The position numbers were made by a program, and so were the translations under genes. Positions 1-7,566 of a DNA stretch of 64,000 nt are shown here, piece after piece. This DNA comes from an uncultured Clostridia bacterium. GTDB lineage: Bacteria; Bacillota; Clostridia; Saccharofermentanales; Saccharofermentanaceae. Position 1 is the stretch's first letter. Each line of letters opens with the position of its first letter. A model generated the notes under the pieces. That model was given only the letters and a program-made list of their open reading frames with translations, did not search any database and was not told where the DNA came from. The stretch covers positions 185,979 to 249,978 of the forward strand of contig CAMYXF010000003.1 in NCBI GenBank assembly GCA_947303185.1, written 5' to 3'.

Positions 1-1
1 T

Positions 2-397
2 AAGACGACCAAGAACTTCGCCATTACAGGCGCATTTACTGTCAGCATGGGTACTGAAGACCAGGTCGTCGCATGCGACTATGTCGGGATTGAATCAGCA
101 GACAAGGTACCCGACAAGTTTGCAAGAGCGGGCTTCCACGCCACCAAGAGCGCCTTCGTTAATGCTCCTCTGATCGACGAACTTCCGATGGCACTTGAGT
201 GCAAAGTAAAGAGTTTTGAAGACGGCATCCTGATCGGCGAGATCGTAAATGTATCAGCTGATGAGAGCGTAATCACCGACGGCAAGATCGACCCCAAGAA
301 GCTTAAGCCCATCGCATTCGATCCGTGCAACAACGCTTATCTTGCTATGGGTGATAAGGTCGGTAATGCGTTTAAGGACGGAGCTGCATTGAAGTAA
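2..397 (+). CDS. Flavin reductase-like protein, C-terminal part
   Basis: The reading frame is open from the first full codon of the window, so the 5' end is missing and the ATG at 47 is internal. The first visible residues, NFAITGAFTVS, match the flavin-binding segment of the flavin reductase-like (FMN-binding split barrel) family, in which small cytoplasmic proteins bind FMN and pass electrons from NAD(P)H or ferredoxin. The rest (GFHATKSAFVNAPLIDELP, then ALECKVKS) fits the middle and end of that fold; about 131 residues remain of a usual 180-200. The partner and substrate cannot be read from the sequence. It converges on the MBL-fold gene with a 15-base gap and no clear terminator. Confidence 0.75.
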   Translation, partial: KTTKNFAITGAFTVSMGTEDQVVACDYVGIESADKVPDKFARAGFHATKSAFVNAPLIDELPMALECKVKSFEDGILIGEIVNVSADESVITDGKIDPKKLKPIAFDPCNNAYLAMGDKVGNAFKDGAALK

Positions 398-412
398 TCC
401 ATAATATTAGCT

Positions 413-1003
413 TTACGGACACATTACTTTCTCGTTTGCGTGCGCATAACAGATGCGCTTTGGCGAATAACTTAGTACCCTGTCCCAGTCAAGATTTAGT
501 GCAGCGTTATCAGCATACGCTGCAAGGTATTCATATGGCTCAAGATCACCTGCAAGACATGTGCCTTCATCCAGCATGACGCATATGCTGTCTTCGCTGT
601 GACTCGGTGTGGAAATGATCTCTCCGTTGATTCCCATTTTCGAGAGAAAACAACGGGAATTCGCTGTCTGCAGCACGACTGTTTTACTCTCATCTATCGG
701 AACATATTCCAGATGCGGCATCTTCGCGAAAATCGGATCCGAATAGTGCACTGATCCAAGCTGTGGTTCCATAACTATCAGCTTCACACCCTTATCCATC
801 AGTTCACTTGCAAGACCGCAGTGATCCGGATGGTAATGCGAGCACAGCAGATAAGTGATATCGTCCATTGAAATTCCTGCGGCCTTTATTGCCTTATAAA
901 ACGCAGGCAGCGTACCGGCAAAATCGGTATCGACAAGAAGGCCCGCATCCGTGCCCTTTATAAAAAACGTATTTGTATTTCCGTATCTGATCTTAGTTAC
1001 CAT
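413..1003 (-). CDS. MBL-fold metallo-hydrolase
   Basis: A 196-residue metallo-beta-lactamase-fold protein. The metal motif HxHxDH is complete at residues 56-61 (HYHPDH), with a further His in TPSHSED and an Asp in LAGDLE as likely metal ligands. The length suits small cytoplasmic hydrolases of the glyoxalase II/YcbL type, which cleave thioesters or other hydrolysable bonds, but the substrate is not predictable. The N-terminus (YGNTNTFFI...LLVDTD) is typical of the fold. It is a single gene, divergent from hsp20; a TATAAT-like box on the minus strand lies at 1036-1041. A second, distinct MBL protein is encoded at 33333-33971. Confidence 0.8.
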   Translation of the reverse strand: MVTKIRYGNTNTFFIKGTDAGLLVDTDFAGTLPAFYKAIKAAGISMDDITYLLCSHYHPDHCGLASELMDKGVKLIVMEPQLGSVHYSDPIFAKMPHLEYVPIDESKTVVLQTANSRCFLSKMGINGEIISTPSHSEDSICVMLDEGTCLAGDLEPYEYLAAYADNAALNLDWDRVLSYSPKRICYAHANEKVMCP

Positions 1004-1110
1004 AAATACATCCCCGAAAATTGAAAACCCCCAATATTATAGGTCCGCTCCGACGAAACGGCGGTTTAAAAACTGCACAAATAAAGGGCCCGAAAATGTT
1101 CAGATTTGAA

Positions 1111-1137
1111 TTAGCACTCTCACCTTGACAGTGCTAA
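1111..1137 (+). promoter_or_regulatory. CIRCE operator (HrcA binding site)
   Basis: TTAGCACTC (1111-1119), nine bases, then CAGTGCTAA (1129-1137). The consensus is TTAGCACTC-N9-GAGTGCTAA, so only one base of the right arm differs. HrcA represses at this inverted repeat until heat stress. The right arm overlaps the -35 box of the hsp20 promoter, so bound repressor would block RNA polymerase. Confidence 0.92.
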
Positions 1138-1152
1138 TCAAGGGACTATAAT
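1125..1152 (+). promoter_or_regulatory. hsp20 promoter
   Basis: Perfect -35 TTGACA (1125-1130) and perfect -10 TATAAT (1147-1152) with 16 bases between them: a strong housekeeping-sigma promoter held down by the overlapping CIRCE. Transcription would begin near 1159, giving a leader of about 78 bases before the hsp20 start. Confidence 0.88.
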
Positions 1153-1236
1153 GCAATCGGAACAAAGGAACGAAGATCGATAGATCAGACCTCCGCTCTA
1201 ATGCTCGGATAACAACGATCAAAGGAGATGATTATT

Positions 1237-1686
1237 ATGTTGATGTCCGGATTATTTGGAGAAGATTTGTTCGACGAGTTTTGGGGCTTACCTACACAGC
1301 GTGAACTTGCCAATATCGACAAGCACCTCTATGGAAAGAACGCAAGAAACCTCATGAAGACCGATGTCCACGAGACCGATACTGATTATGAGATGGATGT
1401 TGATCTTCCTGGCTTCAAGAAAGACCAGATCAACGTCAAGCTTGAAGACGGCTACATGACCATCAGCGCGACCAAGGATCACGACACCGAGAAGAAAGAC
1501 CACCATGGCAAGATCATCCGTCAGGAAAGATATGCCGGCAGCATGCAGCGAAGCTTCTATGTCGGTGATGCCGTTAAGGTCGAAGATGTTAAAGCCAAAT
1601 TCGAAGACGGCGTATTAAGACTCTGCATTCCGAAGAAGGAATTAAAGGAACTGCCGGGTAATAACACCATAGCCATCGAAGGCTAA
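1237..1686 (+). CDS. Hsp20 / alpha-crystallin small heat-shock protein
   Basis: A 149-residue ATP-independent holdase that binds unfolding proteins in the cytoplasm during heat stress. The alpha-crystallin domain occupies roughly residues 45-140: the Y(E)MDVDLPGF strand, the GYMTISA strand, and the conserved DGVLRL segment; the C-terminal I-x-I anchor for oligomer assembly is TIAIEG. I chose the ATG at 1237, nine bases after GGAG (1224-1227); the in-frame ATG at 1228 touches the ribosome binding site and is too close. It is a single gene with its own CIRCE-controlled promoter and terminator. Confidence 0.95.
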   Translation: MLMSGLFGEDLFDEFWGLPTQRELANIDKHLYGKNARNLMKTDVHETDTDYEMDVDLPGFKKDQINVKLEDGYMTISATKDHDTEKKDHHGKIIRQERYAGSMQRSFYVGDAVKVEDVKAKFEDGVLRLCIPKKELKELPGNNTIAIEG

Positions 1687-1717
1687 TGAAGCAACGGAAC
1701 AATTACTTAAGACAATG

Positions 1718-1751
1718 GGATGCCTCAGTGATGGGGCATCTCTTTTATTTG
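1718..1751 (+). terminator. hsp20 terminator
   Basis: GATGCC (1719-1724) pairs with GGCATC (1735-1740), followed by TCTTTTATTT. It overlaps the end of the convergent broken NUDIX gene. Confidence 0.75.
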
Positions 1752-2134
1752 CTGCCGGCTATGGCATCCACGACTTTAACATCAGCAGGAAGCCATTCAA
1801 CGCTATTTAACTCATTCATGGAAAGCCACTTTGCAGCTTCGTGTTCTAGCAGTTCGATGTGTGAATCTTCCTTAAGTTCAGCCCAGAAGCACTGCATTGA
1901 AAGGTGGAAGTCTTTTTAATCGTGCTCAACGGTAACGAGAAGATCGCCGACATTGATATCGGCATCCAGCTCTTCTTTGATCTCACGGGCGATGGCTTCT
2001 TCAGGGGTCTCCCCTTCGTTTATTTTGCCGCCCGGAAATTCCCATCCGTCTTTATACTCACCATAGCCGCGCTGCGTCGCCAGGATCTTATTGTCTCTCC
2101 TGATTATCGCGGCTACCACATGTACTGTCTTCAT
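1745..2134 (-). pseudogene. NUDIX hydrolase (MutT-like) interrupted by one in-frame stop
   Basis: The first 72 codons encode the N-terminal half of a MutT/8-oxo-dGTP diphosphatase-like NUDIX protein, with the box G36-x5-E42-x7-RE(50,51)-x2-EE(54,55). Translation then meets TAA at 1916-1918. Reading straight through in the same frame gives a convincing second half (FHLSMQCFWAEL, EHEAAKWL, VEWLPADVKVVDAIA) to a stop at 1745, giving a normal family length near 129 residues. In relatives the position after EHD is usually Tyr, so a single TAT/TAC to TAA change explains the break. The downstream half shows no other damage, so the event is recent, or is a sequencing error, or the stop is read through. 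It starts 20 bases after the upstream lipoprotein gene. Confidence 0.85.
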
Positions 2135-2154
2135 TGGGATTAATTGCTTTCCAT

Positions 2155-2706
2155 TTAGAATCCCTGGTCGATCTCATTGGCTAGCTGTTCGACTGAATAT
2201 GGCCATTTGTCTGCCGCGCCAACACGGACCTTGATGAGTTTGCCTTCGGATTCGATGAGAATGTTGTAAACGTTATCTTCGCTTGTGGCATAGCTCAGCG
2301 CACGGTTGCCGGAATCGAGTTTGAATTCCTTGAGGATCCATCCCATGACGGACTCTTTTGTGGTGTCGTATAAGGTGCCGTCATCTTTCTGGACCATGAT
2401 GTGGAGATAGCATTCGGTAGCTGTGCTGCCGCAAAGATAGAAGTTGCCGCCCTGACCTGTGTACTGGAGAATATCGGAATCGTAGGAGAACTCATAAGTC
2501 TCGCCTTCTCCGGATCCTTTGAGAGTGACGGATTCAACGAATTCGCCTGTCTCCATTTCCAAAACAGTCGTCTCGGCTGTGGGGTCAACGAACTCATGGG
2601 CAAACGTTACTGTCGTAGCCTTCGGGCCGTGGGCATCCGAAGTGCAGGCACCAACAGATAACGTCATGCCGGCAAGTAAGATTGCTGCTACAGTCTTTCT
2701 GATCAT
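2155..2706 (-). CDS. Lipoprotein of unknown function
   Basis: A 183-residue exported lipoprotein. The N-terminus (MIRKTVAAILLAGMTLSVGAC) carries a basic start, a hydrophobic stretch and a lipobox VGAC with Cys near residue 21; the mature part (SDAHGPKATTVT...) is beta-rich and acidic with no motif I recognise. I chose the ATG at 2706, about seven bases after GGGGGA; the ATG at 2718 overlaps that ribosome binding site. The gene precedes the broken NUDIX gene in the same direction and may share its transcript. Confidence 0.75.
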   Translation of the reverse strand: MIRKTVAAILLAGMTLSVGACTSDAHGPKATTVTFAHEFVDPTAETTVLEMETGEFVESVTLKGSGEGETYEFSYDSDILQYTGQGGNFYLCGSTATECYLHIMVQKDDGTLYDTTKESVMGWILKEFKLDSGNRALSYATSEDNVYNILIESEGKLIKVRVGAADKWPYSVEQLANEIDQGF

Positions 2707-2810
2707 GTAATCCCCCATGAGTTTTAATGTGGTTATTATACATTAAAAATATTTTATTTGTATTTTTGTGGAAACGCCGCCGTGTATAATGTACGGACAG
2801 AAACAAGTGA

Positions 2811-3200
2811 ATGGGGATAACTGATTTGAGAAGACTTATATACGGATTGATATCTCTCCTTCTGCTCGGCATAGAGGTCCTGATAGGGCTTTTCGGGCAG
2901 GGCTGGGTCAGGATCTATCTGGGCGACGTTCTGGTGGTGATCCTTTTATACACGATCGTCAGGACGATAATCCCAAACAAAAAGATACCGTGGTTCATCT
3001 TACCGACGGTCATTGCCGTATTTGCATTTATCGTTGAGTTTCTTCAGCTCTGGGGCTTCTGCGACAGGTTCGGAATCACCAATGAACTGCTCAGGATAAT
3101 CATAGGGACGGGCTTTTCGATCGTCGACCTGGCGTGTTATCTGATCGGAATCATCCCGTGTTACATCGCAGAGTTTGTACTCAGCAGAAAGCTCGGATAA
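2811..3200 (+). CDS. Small membrane protein, DUF2809-like
   Basis: A protein of about 129 residues with four predicted membrane spans (roughly residues 8-27, 35-55, 60-80, 100-122). The pattern YLGDVLVVILLY, FIVEFLQLW and FSIVDLACYLIGI resembles the DUF2809 family of unknown function. The start is uncertain: the ATG at 2811 has only a weak upstream site, whereas TTG at 2826 follows GGGGA. It lies divergent from the lipoprotein gene, with a TATAAT at 2785-2790, and its stop codon abuts that of the convergent diguanylate cyclase. Confidence 0.6.
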   Translation: MGITDLRRLIYGLISLLLLGIEVLIGLFGQGWVRIYLGDVLVVILLYTIVRTIIPNKKIPWFILPTVIAVFAFIVEFLQLWGFCDRFGITNELLRIIIGTGFSIVDLACYLIGIIPCYIAEFVLSRKLG

Positions 3201-4346
3201 TTATCTTTTGCGCTCGTTTGTCTTGTAGAAATCGTTCTTGTCTTTGTACATGAGTTCGTCGATGACGACTACGAGATCCTGTGTGTCTTCACGGCTGAAG
3301 TCGAAAACCTTGCCTCCGACTGCTGCGGAAAGCTTGTAGGGTTTACCTGATGTCTCGTTGTATTTCTCAACCGCTTCAGTGGTCTTCTTTTTGTAGATCT
3401 CAATGTCGGATTCTTTTGCCTTGCGGACGATGACGACGAACTCGTCGCCTGCGAATCTGATTACCGTTCCGATGGATCCGAAAACGCTGTTGAGGATCCC
3501 TGCAAACGCGATAAGCGCCTGGTCGCCTTCATCGTGTGAATACTCGTCGTTGATGGATTTGAAGCCGTTTAAGTCGAGCATGTATGCGACGATCATTTCT
3601 TTGCGGCCCTTCTGAAGTCTTCTCAATTCCTTGTCGAGTTCGAATCTGTTGTAGACGCCCGTGAGCTTGTCGATATAGATGCACTCGTTCTGGAGTGAGA
3701 TGACGATACCTGCAAGTGAGATTGCAAAGCTTGCCGGAATGAGCGAGATTCCGTAGATGAATGTCTGAATGATTAATCCGATCAGGACAGGACTTAAGAA
3801 CTCTGCAACCGGGAAATAACGGAGCGAAGGATTCTTGATTTTCGAGATGAAATAATAAGCGAATCCGTAAAGGACAAGCACCAGACCGATCAGGTCGAAC
3901 AGGTAATACAGATCGCCTCTGTGGTAGTGGTTCGTGTTGTCGATTACATAAACGATGGGCTTGAAGAAATTAATGACAAGAAGCGCAGTCTCGAAAATAC
4001 AGAGCATGACGAAGAAACCAATGTGGAGCTTGGTCAGCTTCTTGTCGATGTGCCTTATGACCATGCGGATCACGAAGACGCCGATGATCATGTTATAGAT
4101 GTAAAGGTAAACGTTTCCGATAACGAGAATGGCGCGAAAACCCGGTATCAGCAGACCGTCGCAATATGCTACGACAGCGTCAACAACGCAGTTGATCACG
4201 GACGCAATCAGCATGTTGAGAATGATGCGGCTCTCTTCTTTACGGCCGGGAATGCTCCAGCCTCTCGTGACAAGGATGAGCAGCAAAATTGCTACTCCGA
4301 GACCGTCGCCTACAAAAACAGAATACAGATTTATAACCGGTGTCAT
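3201..4346 (-). CDS. Membrane diguanylate cyclase (AGDEF variant)
   Basis: A 381-residue protein with about six or seven membrane helices in residues 1-205 and a C-terminal GGDEF domain (about 210-370) that would make cyclic di-GMP from two GTP on the cytoplasmic side. The start of the domain is recognisable (DKLTGVYNR) and the signature is RFAGDEF with A299-G300-D301-E302-F303, one Gly short of canonical. AGDEF forms have been found active in other bacteria, so activity is likely but not certain. I see no RxxD inhibitory site five residues before the signature. The start ATG lies only six bases after a TATAAT box and has no ribosome binding site, which suggests a leaderless message. Confidence 0.85.
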   Translation of the reverse strand: MTPVINLYSVFVGDGLGVAILLLILVTRGWSIPGRKEESRIILNMLIASVINCVVDAVVAYCDGLLIPGFRAILVIGNVYLYIYNMIIGVFVIRMVIRHIDKKLTKLHIGFFVMLCIFETALLVINFFKPIVYVIDNTNHYHRGDLYYLFDLIGLVLVLYGFAYYFISKIKNPSLRYFPVAEFLSPVLIGLIIQTFIYGISLIPASFAISLAGIVISLQNECIYIDKLTGVYNRFELDKELRRLQKGRKEMIVAYMLDLNGFKSINDEYSHDEGDQALIAFAGILNSVFGSIGTVIRFAGDEFVVIVRKAKESDIEIYKKKTTEAVEKYNETSGKPYKLSAAVGGKVFDFSREDTQDLVVVIDELMYKDKNDFYKTNERKR

Positions 4347-4352
4347 AGGCCA

Positions 4353-4382
4353 ATTATACTACCCCGAAAACGCATAGTTCAA
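4353..4382 (-). promoter_or_regulatory. Promoter of the AGDEF cyclase gene, probably leaderless
   Basis: On the minus strand: TTGAAC (4377-4382), 18 bases, TATAAT (4353-4358), then six bases and the ATG at 4346. Initiation about seven bases past the -10 box would fall on the start codon. The -35 box sits in the loop of the terminator hairpin of the neighbouring upstream gene. Confidence 0.65.
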
Positions 4383-4389
4383 TGCGTTT
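4368..4389 (-). terminator. Terminator-like hairpin after the zinc-ribbon gene
   Basis: AAACGCAT (4368-4375) and ATGCGTTT (4382-4389) form a perfect 8-bp stem with a six-base loop; the minus-strand transcript continues TTTTCGG. The T-run is short, so efficiency is uncertain. Confidence 0.5.
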
Positions 4390-4403
4390 GCGGGTTTTGG
4401 GCA

Positions 4404-5066
4404 TCAGAGTTTTGAGCCGCAGGAATCGCAGAATGAGCTGTTGGAATCAACTATGGGAGCACCGCAGTTTCCGCAGAATTTCTTCTGTACGGGTGCTGCC
4501 TGGGCGGGATCGGGCTGAGCTGCAGGTGCAGCAGGCTGGGCCTGATAGATGGGCTGGGGTGCATTGATTGCCGTAGGATCGATCGGTACTCCGTACTGGT
4601 TGAGGACGGGCTTATAGTTGCCATTTTCATCTACGGGCATGCCGAATTCATTGAGCTGTGTGTTAACAGGCATGCCGTACTGGTTAATGGCTGTACCGGG
4701 TGCGGGAGTGTTCGGATAAGGTGCGTAAGATGAATCGTCGATCTGGACATTATATGCACCGAGCATGGGATCATTCGGATTGGATTTAACAACGGAATTT
4801 GCTTCATTAGGGTCAACATAATCGCCCTTGGGAGCATATTTCGCGATCAGGAAAGAACCGAGCGCGCCTAAGCCGGCACAACCGTATATAACTAAGACTG
4901 CTCCGTACGAAATATCCATCATGTTTCCAATTACAATGCCTAAGAATTCCATGCCAACCCACATAATGATTGTGAGTGCAACGAAAAGGCCGGGTTTCCT
5001 ACCTCTTGCAATGGCGTTCTTCCTATTGAGTTTGCAAAGCATTACGATGCCGAATATTTCTAACAT
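4404..5066 (-). CDS. Membrane protein with C-terminal zinc ribbon
   Basis: A 220-residue protein. It has a short hydrophobic start, two membrane spans (about residues 28-48 and 55-75), a long low-complexity middle rich in Pro, Asn, Tyr and Ala with repeated NQYG(M/V)P / NEFGMPV units (about 125-165), and a C-terminal double-CxxC zinc ribbon (CGNCGAPI...FCDSCGSKL). This zinc-ribbon layout is common in Clostridia proteins of unknown role. GGAG lies about seven bases before the ATG. No partner is evident; the gene stands between the cyclase and alanine dehydrogenase. Confidence 0.65.
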   Translation of the reverse strand: MLEIFGIVMLCKLNRKNAIARGRKPGLFVALTIIMWVGMEFLGIVIGNMMDISYGAVLVIYGCAGLGALGSFLIAKYAPKGDYVDPNEANSVVKSNPNDPMLGAYNVQIDDSSYAPYPNTPAPGTAINQYGMPVNTQLNEFGMPVDENGNYKPVLNQYGVPIDPTAINAPQPIYQAQPAAPAAQPDPAQAAPVQKKFCGNCGAPIVDSNSSFCDSCGSKL

Positions 5067-5146
5067 ACCCTATTCTCCTTTTACCGCACCATATATTCAG
5101 ATTATTGACTTTACCGCTGTTGATTTTACCATTATCACGTTAACTT

Positions 5147-5177
5147 AAAGGGTTGCCTCTAAATAAGAGACAACCCC
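5147..5177 (-). terminator. Terminator after ald
   Basis: GGGTTGCCTCT (5150-5160) and AGAGACAACCC pair with one mismatch around an AAATA loop, just after the ald stop codon on the minus strand. The following T-run is weak (TTTAAGTT). Confidence 0.65.
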
Positions 5178-5194
5178 GGAAAACTTACTTGTGC

Positions 5195-6307
5195 TCAGAT
5201 CATTGAGCTGAGGTCTGCGCACTCATAATCAAGTGCGAGAGCGACATTCTTGTTAACGATCTTGCCGTCGTAGCAGTTAACACCTGTAGCTATAACGGGA
5301 TTTGCCTTGCACGCATCCTCAAGTCCTGACTTTGCGATCTCAAGACCATAACGGAGAGTAGCATTGGTAAGTGCGATCGTTGATGTTCTCGGAACCGATC
5401 CGGGCATGTTGCCAACGCAATAATGTACGACGCCGTCTTCAACATAAACAGGATCGTCATGTGTCGTGACACGTGACGATTCACCGCATCCGCCCTGGTC
5501 GATAGCTACGTCTACAAATACCGCACCGTTCTTCATCTCAGGCAGATACTTGCGCTTGAAAAGCTTAGGTGTTGAACCGCCGGGGATAAGTACGGAACCA
5601 ATAACGAGGTCTGCGTTTATGACTGCTCTTTCAACGTTGCTGTCGTTGGATACGAGAGTCTGGATATGTGAGCCGAATCTGTTATCGAGCTCTTCAAGTC
5701 TCTTGAGATTTACATCGAGAATGGTTACGTTTGCGCCCATGCCGACTGCGATCTTACATGCGTTCATGCCGACTGTACCGCCGCCGAGGATAACAACATT
5801 TGCCTTAGGAGTACCGGGTACACCTGCGAGGAGAATGCCTTCGCCGCCGAACTTCTTTTCGAGATACTTGGCACCTTCCTGAATGGAAAGACGGCCTGCG
5901 ATCTGAGACATAGGAGCAAGGCACGGAAGTGATCCGTCTTTTTCCTGAAGTGTCTCATAAGCAACTGCTTTTACCTTGCCTGCGAGGAGAGCATCCGTCT
6001 GCTCTTTGTCTGCAGCGAGGTGAAGATATGTATAAAGGATAAGTCCTTCCTTGAAGAACGGATATTCTTCCGGCAGGGGTTCCTTAACCTTGACCATCAT
6101 GTCAACAAGAGCCCATACTTCGGCGGCATTGTCGATGAGCGAAGCGCCCGCATCGATGTACTCGTTGTCAGTAAAACCGGAACCGACGCCTGCGCCCTTT
6201 TCCATATAGACATGGTGTCCGGCGGCAATATAGGCCTTGACGTTGTCAGGTGTAAGTCCCACACGGAACTCGTTGTTCTTGATCTCTTTTACACATCCGA
6301 TCTTCAT
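5195..6307 (-). CDS. ald: Alanine dehydrogenase
   Basis: A 370-residue cytoplasmic enzyme, the usual length, catalysing NAD-linked oxidative deamination of L-alanine to pyruvate and ammonia and the reverse. The start MKIGCVKEIKNNE, the catalytic Lys region MVKVKEPLPEEY, the catalytic His in YTYLHLAAD and the Rossmann motif VVILGGGTVGMNA are all in place, followed by the PGSVPRTST signature. In a fermenter it links amino-acid nitrogen to pyruvate. The gene stands alone with its own terminator. Confidence 0.95.
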   Translation of the reverse strand: MKIGCVKEIKNNEFRVGLTPDNVKAYIAAGHHVYMEKGAGVGSGFTDNEYIDAGASLIDNAAEVWALVDMMVKVKEPLPEEYPFFKEGLILYTYLHLAADKEQTDALLAGKVKAVAYETLQEKDGSLPCLAPMSQIAGRLSIQEGAKYLEKKFGGEGILLAGVPGTPKANVVILGGGTVGMNACKIAVGMGANVTILDVNLKRLEELDNRFGSHIQTLVSNDSNVERAVINADLVIGSVLIPGGSTPKLFKRKYLPEMKNGAVFVDVAIDQGGCGESSRVTTHDDPVYVEDGVVHYCVGNMPGSVPRTSTIALTNATLRYGLEIAKSGLEDACKANPVIATGVNCYDGKIVNKNVALALDYECADLSSMI

Positions 6308-6514
6308 GGTTTATATTCCTCCCAAAATAATTACCGCGCAAAACCGCGGACAGTTACCATTATAAACAAACTTTAGTCGATTAAAAACACGCCGTTTTTC
6401 TTTTGCTTAATATATCTTCTTTATTTTGTTTTCGTTTCCGTAACACTATATTGAACGCGTGCTTGTATACTTAAGATGTGTAATTAAGGGCGATCTTATA
6501 AGGAGGTCACGGTT

Positions 6515-7528
6515 TTGGACAGTAATCGTATCAGACGTTTTACTTACATAATCAACACGGTAATTCTGTTTTTGGTAATTGGCCTTGCGGGATTCTTTTA
6601 TCTTTGCAAAGCGCCGATCCTCTTATGGTTCAGCGTACCGACGCTTCTCGTATACATCATCGGTTATGCACTCATCGCCAAAGACCGTCTCGATATCTAT
6701 GTCCGTCTGGTCTATTTCTGGATAACGATTTATTTCTGCCTCTGCACAATATCGCTCGGCTATAAGATCGGAATGCATCTTTACTGCCTTTCCATGATCC
6801 CCATCATCTTCTATACGGAGTACATGGCTGATAAGCTCGGCAAGACAAAGATCAATGCATTCGTGGCAAGCGGCATCATCGGTATCTGCTATCTTTTCTC
6901 AACAGGATTTTCGGCATTTGTCGGACCTATCTACACAGTCGACAATACCATCGCGGGCGTCTTCTGGATCTTCAATTCCGTCATCGTCCTTGGTTTCCTC
7001 GTCTTCTATTCAAGACTGATGTTAAGCCTCATCGGCGACTACGAAAACCAGCTCAAGCAGACTGCCCTCATCGACCGTCTGACAGGCCTTTACAATCGTC
7101 ACTACATGGTCGGCAGACTTGAGTCCGCCGCAAAGGAAACCGGCCCCCATTTCGTTGCCATGATCGACATCGATGATTTTAAGAAGATCAACGACAGATA
7201 CGGCCACAACGCAGGCGACTACGTTCTCGTCAACGTTGCACGCATCCTCAAAGACATCTGCAGGGACAGCAAAGTCTCACGCTGGGGCGGCGAGGAATTC
7301 CTCATCCTGACATCAGGCTCAGTCAGCGCAGATGCCTCCCTCATCGAAAAGCTCCGCGCCGCAATCGAGAAAGAAGATTTCGCATTCGGCGAAGACCATA
7401 TCAAGGTCACCATCACTGCAGGCCTCGCTGATTATTCCGGCAGCGACTCCATCGACAAGTGGGTCAACGTCGCAGACGAGAATCTCTACAAGGGCAAGAA
7501 GTCCGGAAAGAACAAAGTAGTCTGCTGA
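6515..7528 (+). CDS. Membrane diguanylate cyclase (GGEEF)
   Basis: A 337-residue protein with about six membrane helices in residues 10-175 and a complete GGDEF domain (about 180-335) with RWGGEEF at G258-F262, the active GGEEF form. The domain opens with DRLTGLYNRHYM and has the metal-site Asp in MIDIDDFKKIND. It should make cyclic di-GMP at the membrane; the N-terminal half presumably senses something, as no known ligand domain is seen. Translation starts at TTG 6515, seven bases after a near-perfect AGGAGGT (6501-6507). The following gene, 38 bases on, may be cotranscribed but has its own TATAAT (7544-7549). Confidence 0.93.
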   Translation: MDSNRIRRFTYIINTVILFLVIGLAGFFYLCKAPILLWFSVPTLLVYIIGYALIAKDRLDIYVRLVYFWITIYFCLCTISLGYKIGMHLYCLSMIPIIFYTEYMADKLGKTKINAFVASGIIGICYLFSTGFSAFVGPIYTVDNTIAGVFWIFNSVIVLGFLVFYSRLMLSLIGDYENQLKQTALIDRLTGLYNRHYMVGRLESAAKETGPHFVAMIDIDDFKKINDRYGHNAGDYVLVNVARILKDICRDSKVSRWGGEEFLILTSGSVSADASLIEKLRAAIEKEDFAFGEDHIKVTITAGLADYSGSDSIDKWVNVADENLYKGKKSGKNKVVC

Positions 7529-7566
7529 CATCCTTTGTAGTTGTATAATCTTGTTGAGGTGTTTTT

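Noticed and set aside
1686..1919. 77-codon plus-strand frame after hsp20
   Set aside because: It overlaps the hsp20 terminator and is antisense to the readable second half of the NUDIX gene.
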